DNA of 12,619 nt from DAIOFH01 sp036745875 (GTDB lineage Bacteria > Planctomycetota > SZUA-567): the NCBI GenBank assembly GCA_036745875.1, contig DAIOFH010000116.1, positions 1 through 12,619 on the forward strand, in the 5' to 3' direction. The notes below the pieces were generated by a model. That model searched no databases, had not been told where the DNA came from, and saw only the letters and a program-made list of their open reading frames with translations. Numbering within the stretch: position 1 is the first letter of the stretch; each line of letters starts with the position of its first letter. The translations under genes were made by a program, and so were the position numbers. Positions 6,686-12,619 of the stretch are shown here, piece after piece.

Positions 6686-8214
6686 GGGGATTCCTCGGTG
6701 AGGTTTTCGATGAGTTTTTCCGCCGCCTCGCGTTCTTCCTTGAGGCAGGAAAGGTCTATCGCCCTGGCTGCGAGGCGGATCGCCTCTTCCTTGCGGCCGG
6801 GGTCCCTGGACAGGCTGTAGGCCAGTTCCAACGGCCCGACCGGGCTTGCCGGGAGAAGTTCCATCACCCGCCGCCAATGGGCGGGCCTCCGGGCGAAATC
6901 CCGCGTCGGAAAAGATCCGGGCGTCGCCGCGTCGTCGTAATACATCGTGGCCATCATGGCGAGGAGAAAAATGGATAGTGCATAGCCGATGAAGCGCTTA
7001 TTGCCCGCCAGGCGGTTGTGGCGGGCGCCGACGCGCGGGTTGAGTTCCGCTTCCCGCAGGAATCGGACGCGTTCGGCAATGCCCAGGTGATGCCAGGATG
7101 CGGCGAGGCGGATGTTTCCGGCGCTCAGCGCCAGCTTTTCCAGTGCATTGACAAGGCCCGAAGCGGAGCCGGACTTTTCCAGGGAAAAGAGGTCGGCCTG
7201 CCTTTCCATCGTCCTGGACAGCCAGCCGAAAGCGAAACGGAAATACAATATGACCAGAATCGCGATGACCGCGAACATTTCCATATCGGTCTGGAGCGGC
7301 AGGAGTTCAGCCGCCAGGACGGCAAGATTGACCCCGGCGAGGGTGGTGAACATGTAAAAGAGGAGATGCTTGTGGCGGACATGGCCAAGTTCGTGCAGGA
7401 TGACGCCGGAAAGCTCGTCGCGGTTCATGTTCCGCAGGAGGGCGGGAGTGAGGAACAGGTAGCGGAACGGCCGGAAGACGCCTACGGCCGCCGCGTTCTG
7501 GACGTTGCCTCCGCCCGGCTCCCATATGAAGGTGCGGGAGAATTTCGCCCCGGCTTTTTTCTCCAGGTCGGCGACCAGGTTTAAGGTGTCCGGATCGGAG
7601 AGCGGTTTGCATCCCCACAGTTTGGCGAGCACCCAGGGAAAGCTCCAGGCCGCCAGGATGAATATAAGGGGGAGCGCGATAAGGAAATTCGCCAGCCATT
7701 CCGAAAACAGGGTGAACGGGACCCAGGCGACGAGGAAATAGAGGTTGTAGCGGATTTTGTTGGCCAGAAAGGACCAGCGCGTCCAGCGGCCGGGCGTGAC
7801 GGCGCGGTGCAGGCCATACAGTGGAAGCCAGGCGCAGATGAAGTAGATGAAATACAGTGCAAGGCCGATGAGCTGCGCAGGCAGGGGGCCGGACGTGTGC
7901 CAGCCGAAACCGCGGTCCAGCGCCCAGGGCAGGCTTGAGAAAAGGAACGCAGCGATAAATGCGGCGGTAAGAAGCATCCGTACGGCCGCTTCCGCCAACA
8001 TGGCGGTCTGTCGGCGTTCGACAGCGCGGACGGAACGCCTGAAAAGCTGCCGCACGGCGAGGCGGTTTATCAGATAGGCGATAAGCGCCAACACGACGGC
8101 AAAAGCCGCCGCGACAAGCAAGGCTGTGCCGGGTTCGGGCGGTCGCGGCACTGACTGGACCGCAAAAAAGCCCAGAAACAGCATAACCGCAACCATGTCA
8201 AAAGGTATGGGCAT
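6682..8214 (-). CDS. Polytopic M48-family zinc metalloprotease
   Basis: Membrane-embedded zinc endopeptidase of the Ste24/HtpX (M48) family, 510 aa. The zinc motif HELGH is at residues 274-278 (H274, H278 ligands, E275 catalytic). The likely third ligand is E337 in MERQAD, the family ExxxD signature. The upstream NAAAVGVF (240-247) and NRDELSGVIL are typical M48, as is HHLGIAERVRFL (375-386). About six hydrophobic segments lie before residue 200, two between HELGH and E337 (about 284-305 and 312-331) and one at about 407-425. Residues about 440-505 are soluble, helical and TPR-like. This is longer than HtpX (about 290 aa) and has a C-terminal extension beyond the Ste24 layout. The start lies 3 nt after the stop of the lipoprotein gene; its own RBS is poor, so reinitiation is likely. 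Substrate unknown. Confidence 0.92.
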   Translation of the reverse strand: MPIPFDMVAVMLFLGFFAVQSVPRPPEPGTALLVAAAFAVVLALIAYLINRLAVRQLFRRSVRAVERRQTAMLAEAAVRMLLTAAFIAAFLFSSLPWALDRGFGWHTSGPLPAQLIGLALYFIYFICAWLPLYGLHRAVTPGRWTRWSFLANKIRYNLYFLVAWVPFTLFSEWLANFLIALPLIFILAAWSFPWVLAKLWGCKPLSDPDTLNLVADLEKKAGAKFSRTFIWEPGGGNVQNAAAVGVFRPFRYLFLTPALLRNMNRDELSGVILHELGHVRHKHLLFYMFTTLAGVNLAVLAAELLPLQTDMEMFAVIAILVILYFRFAFGWLSRTMERQADLFSLEKSGSASGLVNALEKLALSAGNIRLAASWHHLGIAERVRFLREAELNPRVGARHNRLAGNKRFIGYALSIFLLAMMATMYYDDAATPGSFPTRDFARRPAHWRRVMELLPASPVGPLELAYSLSRDPGRKEEAIRLAARAIDLSCLKEEREAAEKLIENLTEESP

Positions 8215-8217
8215 TCT

Positions 8218-9228
8218 TTATTGTTCCAACAGGTCCCAGGCTTTTCCGATAGCCTTGGACAACGATTCATCTCTTGAATTTTTGTCCGCCTTTTCGAGAA
8301 AGCCCTTCGCCATCTCTTTTTTTCCGATGAAAATGTAGATCATGCCGAGATGGTATTCAAACCAGGCAAGGTCGGAAGGCGTCATGCTGTCGGTGGTAAG
8401 TGCCTTGAGGTAGGCCTGGTTCCAGTTGTTTTCGATTTTGGTGTAATTCGCGCCGAATATCGAATCGTCCTGGCGGTAATACCCCTTGTCGTCCTGGAGG
8501 AACACATGTCCCCACAGGGGCGTCTCCACCTCGCTGTCCAGCTTGGAAGATACTTCCAGCGGCAAAGCGGCGGCGGGGAAAATCATCTGGAAGCCGTCGA
8601 CCGGTTGAGGGCGCTTGTCGAGATTGGCGTAGGTCAGGCTGGGGGAATACTGGCTGATCGCCAAGTCGTATACCTTTTCCAGCATCCCGTTCCTGAGACG
8701 ATAGCCGGCGTGCCAGACGTTGTTCGGCTTGCCGTTGCTCCAGAAATATACGCAGATAAAGTCGCCAAGCCTGCCCTTGTCGGGAATTACCTGCGCCCGG
8801 GCGAACCTGAGCGGAGCCGACTGGGCGGAATAGACGTTGTTTTTGATCCCGGCCGCGGTGGCGAACGGGTCGGAATCGAAGAGTTTCGTCCTGGCGATGG
8901 CTGTGCGGGAGCCGTTGGCCTCGACGCGGCAGATGACCAGATATGCCGCGACGATATGGTTCGGGTTGTGCCGTTCGCCGGTCTGGATGGTGGCGATGAC
9001 GGCCTCTTCCTCGACCTCGCCTCTGGAACTGAAATCGCCCGAAATCGTCCCGCGCGTCCACAACCATTCCGGAGCGTCGAAGCGGGTGATGATATCCTCG
9101 AACAGCGGTGAATAGATGGCGCTGTCTTCATAGGGGTGCATGTTGCGATAGCCGAGGCTGCATCCGGCCTGTGCCGCCAGGCAGAGGACGAGGCAGATCA
9201 GAAGCGATATGCGCGATGATGGAAACAT
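8218..9228 (-). CDS. Probable lipoprotein with C-terminal TPR-like repeat
   Basis: First gene of the operon, 336 aa, not recognised as a named family. ATG at 9228 was chosen over an in-frame ATG at 9255. It directly starts a signal sequence and has AGAGAGG about 12 nt upstream, while 9255 has no RBS. Residues 6-20 are hydrophobic and end in AAQAGC, so C23 is a probable lipid attachment site, although Gln at -3 is unusual for a lipobox. Residues about 55-100 (TISGDF, EEEAVIATIQTGERHNP) look like a beta-rich domain. Residues about 288-320 (WFEYHLGMIYIFIGKKEMA) form one TPR-like helical hairpin. A promoter with a perfect -10 lies at 9279-9307. Co-transcription with the M48 protease suggests an envelope accessory or adaptor role, which is inference. 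It could be an ordinary secreted protein cleaved by signal peptidase I. Confidence 0.7.
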   Translation of the reverse strand: MFPSSRISLLICLVLCLAAQAGCSLGYRNMHPYEDSAIYSPLFEDIITRFDAPEWLWTRGTISGDFSSRGEVEEEAVIATIQTGERHNPNHIVAAYLVICRVEANGSRTAIARTKLFDSDPFATAAGIKNNVYSAQSAPLRFARAQVIPDKGRLGDFICVYFWSNGKPNNVWHAGYRLRNGMLEKVYDLAISQYSPSLTYANLDKRPQPVDGFQMIFPAAALPLEVSSKLDSEVETPLWGHVFLQDDKGYYRQDDSIFGANYTKIENNWNQAYLKALTTDSMTPSDLAWFEYHLGMIYIFIGKKEMAKGFLEKADKNSRDESLSKAIGKAWDLLEQ

Positions 9229-9278
9229 TGTTCGGTAATTCCTCTCTCGACCCAATGAAAAAGCTGTTATGTCCGGCC

Positions 9279-9307
9279 ATTATATACGATTATCATCATG
9301 TCGCCAG
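9279..9307 (-). promoter_or_regulatory. Candidate promoter of the lipoprotein/M48/STN operon
   Basis: On the minus strand a perfect TATAAT -10 box (9284-9279) follows a 17-nt spacer after CTGGCG (9307-9302), a weak -35 with 3 of 6 consensus bases. Transcription would start near 9272, leaving a leader of about 44 nt before the ATG at 9228. No other good -10 lies between the upstream terminator and this gene. Confidence 0.5.
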
Positions 9308-9403
9308 TATGAAAAACCGTATCGCCGGGGAGTCCGAGGGGAAACGCGTCTAAACGAGTGATTTTGAAGCATCCCCTACGGAAATCCTACCCAGGCTTGC
9401 GCC

Positions 9404-9435
9404 AAAAAAATCTGGAAGGGAAAACCCCTTCCAGA
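9404..9435 (-). terminator. Intrinsic terminator of the peroxiredoxin gene
   Basis: A perfect 10-bp inverted repeat, TCTGGAAGGG (9411-9420) and CCCTTCCAGA (9426-9435), with a 5-nt loop. On the minus strand it is followed at once by seven T (9410-9404). It lies 30 nt past the peroxiredoxin stop codon. On the plus strand no T-run follows, so it is unidirectional. It separates the peroxiredoxin from the lipoprotein operon. Confidence 0.9.
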
Positions 9436-9465
9436 AGAATAGCGTATTTAACGTGGTTGGGGCGC

Positions 9466-9903
9466 TTATTTCGGCATTTCAGCCAGAATGGCGTCGAAAT
9501 CGGGTTGTTCCTTGATTTCGTGGCGCAGGGTCCAGAGGACTTCGCCTTTGGGACCGATCAGGTAGTTCTGGCGGCCGGACATGCCCGCTTTTTCAATAAA
9601 ACAGCCCAGAGTCTGCGCCAAGGCGCCATGCGGCCAGAAGTCGCACAGCATCTGGAGCTTTTTTATCCCGAGGGATTCGCCCCACTCCTTCTTGCACGGC
9701 TGATGGTCGATGCTTACTCCGAAGGGGATTATTCCCCTGACCATGAACATTTCGTAACGCTTTTCCAGGTCCTGCATCTGTACGGCGCAAATCCGCGTCC
9801 ATGCCAGCGGATGGAACGATAATAAAAACGCCTTCCCTTTGAGGTCGGCAAAATTCACTTCCTTGTCAAACTGGTCCTTGAGGACAAAATTGGAAATCGA
9901 CAT
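9466..9903 (-). CDS. Peroxiredoxin (AhpC/TSA, AhpE/BCP-like)
   Basis: Thiol peroxidase of 145 aa reducing peroxides in the cytosol; no signal peptide. The peroxidatic motif PxxxTxxC is HPLAWTRIC (residues 31-39), making C39 the peroxidatic cysteine. GRQNYLIGPKGEV (110-122) supplies the conserved active-site Arg and the strand after it. CDFWPHG (87-93) matches the family's DFWPHG segment. Further cysteines C70 (in PCKKEW), C87 and C101 could act as resolving residues; the BCP-type position five residues after C39 has no cysteine. The frame runs to ATG at 9936, but GGG directly abuts that codon. AAGGG lies 3 nt before the ATG at 9906 and 6 nt before the ATG at 9903, so 9903 is preferred. The gene is flanked by a strong terminator and is probably transcribed alone or with the small acidic gene upstream. 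The reductant is unknown. Confidence 0.9.
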   Translation of the reverse strand: MSISNFVLKDQFDKEVNFADLKGKAFLLSFHPLAWTRICAVQMQDLEKRYEMFMVRGIIPFGVSIDHQPCKKEWGESLGIKKLQMLCDFWPHGALAQTLGCFIEKAGMSGRQNYLIGPKGEVLWTLRHEIKEQPDFDAILAEMPK

Positions 9904-10025
9904 CATGCGCCCTTTCTGAAGTAGAATATGTTCCATCCCTGTGTAATTATGACGCTATTGTTTCCTGTCAGGCAGACAATTTTTACCCGCCTGGGAAAGC
10001 AAAATTACCGTTAAATAAAGGGTTT

Positions 10026-10262
10026 TTATTTGTCTACTTCATTACAGGTCTTGTCCTCCTCGGCCTCGTCGACGCCGCTGGCCGCTTCGTTGCCGGGGAT
10101 GGTCTTGTCCGGGTCGGAGCGGGCGGAGCCTTCGACGGTTGGGCTGTCCGAGTACGGCATGTTGTTGGCGAGGCTGTCGGCAACGGGAATATTGTCCGGT
10201 TTGGTGCCGGTGGCGGGGGTTACCTTGGAATAGTCGATCTTGTCTTTTTTCATATCACCCAT
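10026..10262 (-). CDS. Small acidic, probably disordered protein
   Basis: A 78-aa ORF with no recognised family. The start is well supported: AAGGAG lies 8 nt before ATG at 10262. The protein is rich in Asp, Glu, Ser, Pro, Asn and Lys, has almost no hydrophobic core, no signal peptide and one cysteine near the C-terminus (KTCNEVDK). It looks intrinsically disordered, like small stress or spacer proteins. It ends about 120 nt before the peroxiredoxin on the same strand, without a clear terminator between them, so they may be co-transcribed. The plus-strand frame here lacks an RBS and is a shadow. Coding status is likely but not proven. Confidence 0.55.
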   Translation of the reverse strand: MGDMKKDKIDYSKVTPATGTKPDNIPVADSLANNMPYSDSPTVEGSARSDPDKTIPGNEAASGVDEAEEDKTCNEVDK

Positions 10263-10438
10263 GGGAGTGTCTCCTTGTTGGTTGAATCCTTCCCCATCAC
10301 CATGCGCGAATATACCGTTAAAGGGTATGAAAATTCACGTATGAAGTCAATCATGCAATTAAATGGAGGAAGCCTATAAATCCTTGATCACATGTTTTAC
10401 TACTCCCCAGACGGCCGCTTCGTCGCCTTCGAAAAGGG
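10263..10438. other. Intergenic region upstream of the small acidic gene
   Basis: AT-richer than its flanks. On the minus strand a TATATT -10 candidate sits at 10314-10309, with no good -35 at 16-18 nt. TTGACT at 10350-10345 is a fair -35 but is 30 nt away. TTTAACGGTA (10322-10313) recurs at 10015-10006 upstream of the peroxiredoxin. The out-of-frame tail of the adjoining small ORF may extend through 10374. If that ORF is not real, the gene-free stretch is 10263-10641. Confidence 0.4.
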
Positions 10439-10582
10439 TTACCGCTCCACCGGTGCGTCGTCGGATTCAAGCGCCATGGGCGATTTGGCCGTACGCGGGG
10501 CGGGGGAAGTTTTTGCCGTTGCGGCTTCGGCATTCTGATTCGCTTTCCGCAACGGATGGATGATGAAGTTTGTCGTAATCAT
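10374..10582 (-). pseudogene. Small ORF, possibly frameshifted, downstream of dnaE-like gene
   Basis: ATG at 10582 (upstream AAAGAGA, a modest RBS) opens 47 codons to TAA at 10441-10439. The peptide starts MITTNFIIHPLRKA, passes an Ala/Thr/Pro linker and ends ESDDAPVER. A -1 shift at that stop continues without interruption to TAG at 10376-10374, giving VTLFEGDEAAVWGVVKHV, a convincing protein-like C-terminus of 22 residues. That frame has no start codon of its own. No canonical slippery heptamer is visible at CGGTAACCC. It may be a disrupted gene of about 69 aa, a sequencing indel, a genuine 47-aa protein, or chance. The plus strand also has a protein-like frame here (10392-10538) but no RBS. 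Confidence 0.35.
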
Positions 10583-10641
10583 GGCGTTCTCTTTTATCAA
10601 AGCGTTTTTATTGAAGCTGTCGGTTCGCCGCTGCCATTCCC

Positions 10642-12619
10642 TTACCCGCAGAAAGGCAGGACGCGGCTATCGTCCCGCTTATGCAAATGCACCGGGCGCA
10701 CTTCGAGCAGTTGCAGCGAGACGACATCGAATTCCTGCAGCACTTTTCCCGTCAGCCACAATGGCTGGACAGTCGCGAGAAGGCGATGGTATTTTTTGAA
10801 CTCGCGGGGAAACACCACCGTCTCGCATAGCGCTTCCCCGTCCTCGAAGGTTTGGAACATCATCGCGTCCCCGTGTTTCGTCTCGACAATCTTCGCGGTG
10901 ATCGGCCAGGCAATGATAACCACCGTCCGGCCAATATGGCTTGCCAGGCGGCTCATGCGGGTGAGGAGCGGATCCTTCCGGCGCCTGAGCGGCTCGGCGC
11001 CGCGCCGTATTTCCTCCATAAACAAGGCCAGGGGATGGCAGTCGGGGATGAAATCAAGTATCGAGTATTCCGTTTCCCTGCGCTGCTGGGTCGTATAGCC
11101 GGGGAGCGCGGGCGGCGTCAGGAGGAGGCCTCCGGCATTCGCCGCCTTGTCCTCCCGCACGGCTGAAGAGGCGAAGAGGGAACGGGCCTCCGGCGTTCCG
11201 GGCACTTGCCGTTTTCCCGCTTTCGTCTCCGGGTCGTCGGACATTTGCGCCACATACCACAAGAGCTGCGGCCGGTTCAGGTCCGGGGCGAGGGAGTCGA
11301 GCGCGCCAACGAGGGCAAGACGGCGCAGGTCGTCCGAGTGCAGGCGGGTGCGCTGGAGGAAATCGTCCAGCCCCGTATAGCCGCACCCGGACTCCCGCCC
11401 GTCGACAATCCCCGCCATCGCCATGCCGGACAAGCCGGAAATCGCCATCAGCCCGGTGCGGACCGCGCACGCCCCTTCCGAACGCCACTTGGCGAAGGAT
11501 GCGTTGACGTCCGGGCCAAGCACCGCAAGCCCAAGCCGCATGGCTTCGGAGACATAGGCCTGCACAGTATAATAGCCGCCGCCGTTGGAAAGCACCGCCG
11601 CTATGAATGCCGCCGGATAATGCGCGCGCAGGTACGCCGATTCGAACGACACCTGGGCGTAGCTCGCCGAATGCGGCTTGCAGAAGGAATAGCCGGTCAT
11701 GGACATCAGGGTGCGCCAGTAGCCGTCCAAAACCTTTTCGTCGTCGACGCCGTTGGCGATGGCCGCTTCGCGCAATTTGGGGAAGGCCGCCCTGATCTCG
11801 TCCAGGGCGTTCCTTTTTCCCAGGCATTTGCGGATGCGGTCGGCTTTGGCATAGTCGTAGTTGCAGAGGCGCATGGTGAGCTTGACCACATCCTCCTGGT
11901 AGACCGGGATGCCGTAACTTTCTTCAAAAAGGCCCTCCAGCTTTTCATGCTCGTACTCCCAGGGTTTGCCTTTCAGGCGGCGAAGGTATTCGTCTATGAA
12001 GGCGTTGGCGGCGGGGCGGATGATGGACGAATGGATGACCGCGTGCTTGAAGTCGCCGATGCGGGCCTTGGCCATCAGCAGGCGCATGGCCGGGCTTTCC
12101 AGGTAGAATACGCCAAAGGTGTTGCCGCTTTCCAGCAACGCGCGGGTGGCCGTGTCGTCTGTTGGGTCAATGGCGATGACCGCGTCTTCCGCCAGTCCGG
12201 TCTTGGAGGAAACATCCCGGATCGCGTCCCTGATCACGGCCAGGGAGCGGTTGCCGAGAAGGTCTATTTTCACCAGACCCATATCTTCCGCGCCGTCCTT
12301 TTCCCATTGTATCGTCGGCAGGCCCTTGCGGGAGACGACGAGGGGCACCGTCCGGCACAGGCGGCGGGGGGATATGATCATCCCGCCGCAGTGCATGGAC
12401 AGGCAGTGCGGGAAGCCGATGATCCTGCGCGACAATTCAACGGCCGTATTCCAGTCCGAACGGCTGTCGCGGCGGAGCAAGCTGAGCCGCTTGGCGGTCC
12501 TCTCCGCCACGGGAAGGGGGGTGGCCTGTGCCGGCTCCGGCGCTTCGGCGGGGATGGGGTCGGCCGCATAGGCGCTGGGGGAATCGCGCAAATGGCGGCT
12601 GATGGCGGCGTCCGAATGC
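10642..12619 (-). CDS. DNA polymerase III alpha subunit, DnaE2/ImuC-like, N-terminus beyond window
   Basis: C-family replicative-type polymerase; about 659 residues are visible, ending at TAA 10644-10642. The frame is open to the window edge, so the first ATG or TTG in the window is not the start. The third catalytic Asp of the palm lies in KIDLLG (12253-12270), equivalent to E. coli DnaE D555. Then come GVFYLESPAMRLLM, the finger region with GIPVYQEDVVKL, and SFCKPHSASYAQVSFE (11641-11688). Tandem helix-hairpin-helix sequence (GLMAISGLSGMAMAGI, 11413-11460) and an OB fold (about 10690-10935) follow. The PHP domain and DxD motif are outside. The protein ends just after the OB fold without a tau-binding domain. 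Together with MHCGGMIISPRRLCRTVPL this fits DnaE2-like translesion alpha subunits better than the main replicase. The imuA/imuB partners expected upstream cannot be seen. Confidence 0.9.
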   Translation of the reverse strand, partial: HSDAAISRHLRDSPSAYAADPIPAEAPEPAQATPLPVAERTAKRLSLLRRDSRSDWNTAVELSRRIIGFPHCLSMHCGGMIISPRRLCRTVPLVVSRKGLPTIQWEKDGAEDMGLVKIDLLGNRSLAVIRDAIRDVSSKTGLAEDAVIAIDPTDDTATRALLESGNTFGVFYLESPAMRLLMAKARIGDFKHAVIHSSIIRPAANAFIDEYLRRLKGKPWEYEHEKLEGLFEESYGIPVYQEDVVKLTMRLCNYDYAKADRIRKCLGKRNALDEIRAAFPKLREAAIANGVDDEKVLDGYWRTLMSMTGYSFCKPHSASYAQVSFESAYLRAHYPAAFIAAVLSNGGGYYTVQAYVSEAMRLGLAVLGPDVNASFAKWRSEGACAVRTGLMAISGLSGMAMAGIVDGRESGCGYTGLDDFLQRTRLHSDDLRRLALVGALDSLAPDLNRPQLLWYVAQMSDDPETKAGKRQVPGTPEARSLFASSAVREDKAANAGGLLLTPPALPGYTTQQRRETEYSILDFIPDCHPLALFMEEIRRGAEPLRRRKDPLLTRMSRLASHIGRTVVIIAWPITAKIVETKHGDAMMFQTFEDGEALCETVVFPREFKKYHRLLATVQPLWLTGKVLQEFDVVSLQLLEVRPVHLHKRDDSRVLPFCG

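Noticed and set aside
6686..6877. N-terminal extension of the STN-domain protein
   Set aside because: It would overlap the M48 gene by about 190 nt and push the signal peptide into the interior. The ATGA-overlapping start at 6685 directly begins a signal peptide.
8350..9111. A 253-codon plus-strand frame and a 236-codon minus-strand frame over the lipoprotein gene
   Set aside because: Both are alternative frames of the lipoprotein gene, which has a signal sequence, an RBS and a promoter. The alternatives show Arg/Gly-rich shadow composition.
10392..10538. Plus-strand 48-codon frame starting MFYYSPDGRFVAFEKG
   Set aside because: It looks superficially like a beta-propeller repeat but has no RBS, is very short, and is antisense to the better supported minus-strand frames. 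Not fully excluded.

Overview
The window is GC-rich and gene-dense and reads as a chromosomal segment of a Gram-negative bacterium. Evidence for an outer membrane or periplasm is a secreted alpha-2-macroglobulin-like protein, a probable lipoprotein and a signal-peptide protein with STN-like domains. No rRNA, tRNA, IS element or CRISPR was seen, so the phylum cannot be fixed. The A2M layout (helical N-terminal extension, Trp/Tyr-rich insert) recalls proteins of the Planctomycetota/Lentisphaerota (PVC) group, but this is a weak, memory-based inference.

Layout. (1) 1-4245, minus: the N-terminal 1415 codons of an alpha-2-macroglobulin-family protein, open in one frame to the window edge, with the thioester domain outside the window. 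(2) 4246-4550: divergent, AT-richer intergenic region with a strong hairpin close to tam. (3) 4551-5345, plus: tam, trans-aconitate 2-methyltransferase, the only confident plus-strand gene. (4) 9228 down to 5504, minus: a tight three-gene operon behind a good -10 box, in the order probable lipoprotein, polytopic M48 metalloprotease, exported protein with two STN-like domains. The first two genes are 3 nt apart and the last two overlap as ATGA. (5) 9903 to 9466, minus: an AhpC/TSA-type peroxiredoxin followed by a textbook intrinsic terminator at 9404-9435. (6) 10262 to 10026, minus: a small acidic, probably disordered protein with a good RBS. (7) 10582 to about 10374, minus: a small, possibly frameshifted ORF. 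(8) 12619 to 10642, minus: the C-terminal part of a DnaE-type DNA polymerase III alpha subunit, closest by eye to the DnaE2/ImuC-like second alpha subunits.

How the genes may work together. The least explained unit is the lipoprotein, M48 protease and double-STN operon. Its translational linkage suggests one envelope-associated function, perhaps a membrane proteolysis or sensing module, but no member can be given a substrate from sequence. A protease-trap-like A2M lies about 1.3 kb beyond it on the same strand, separated by the convergent tam gene, so shared regulation is not shown. Peroxiredoxin, tam and the translesion-like polymerase are plausible stress or housekeeping genes with no visible common promoter.
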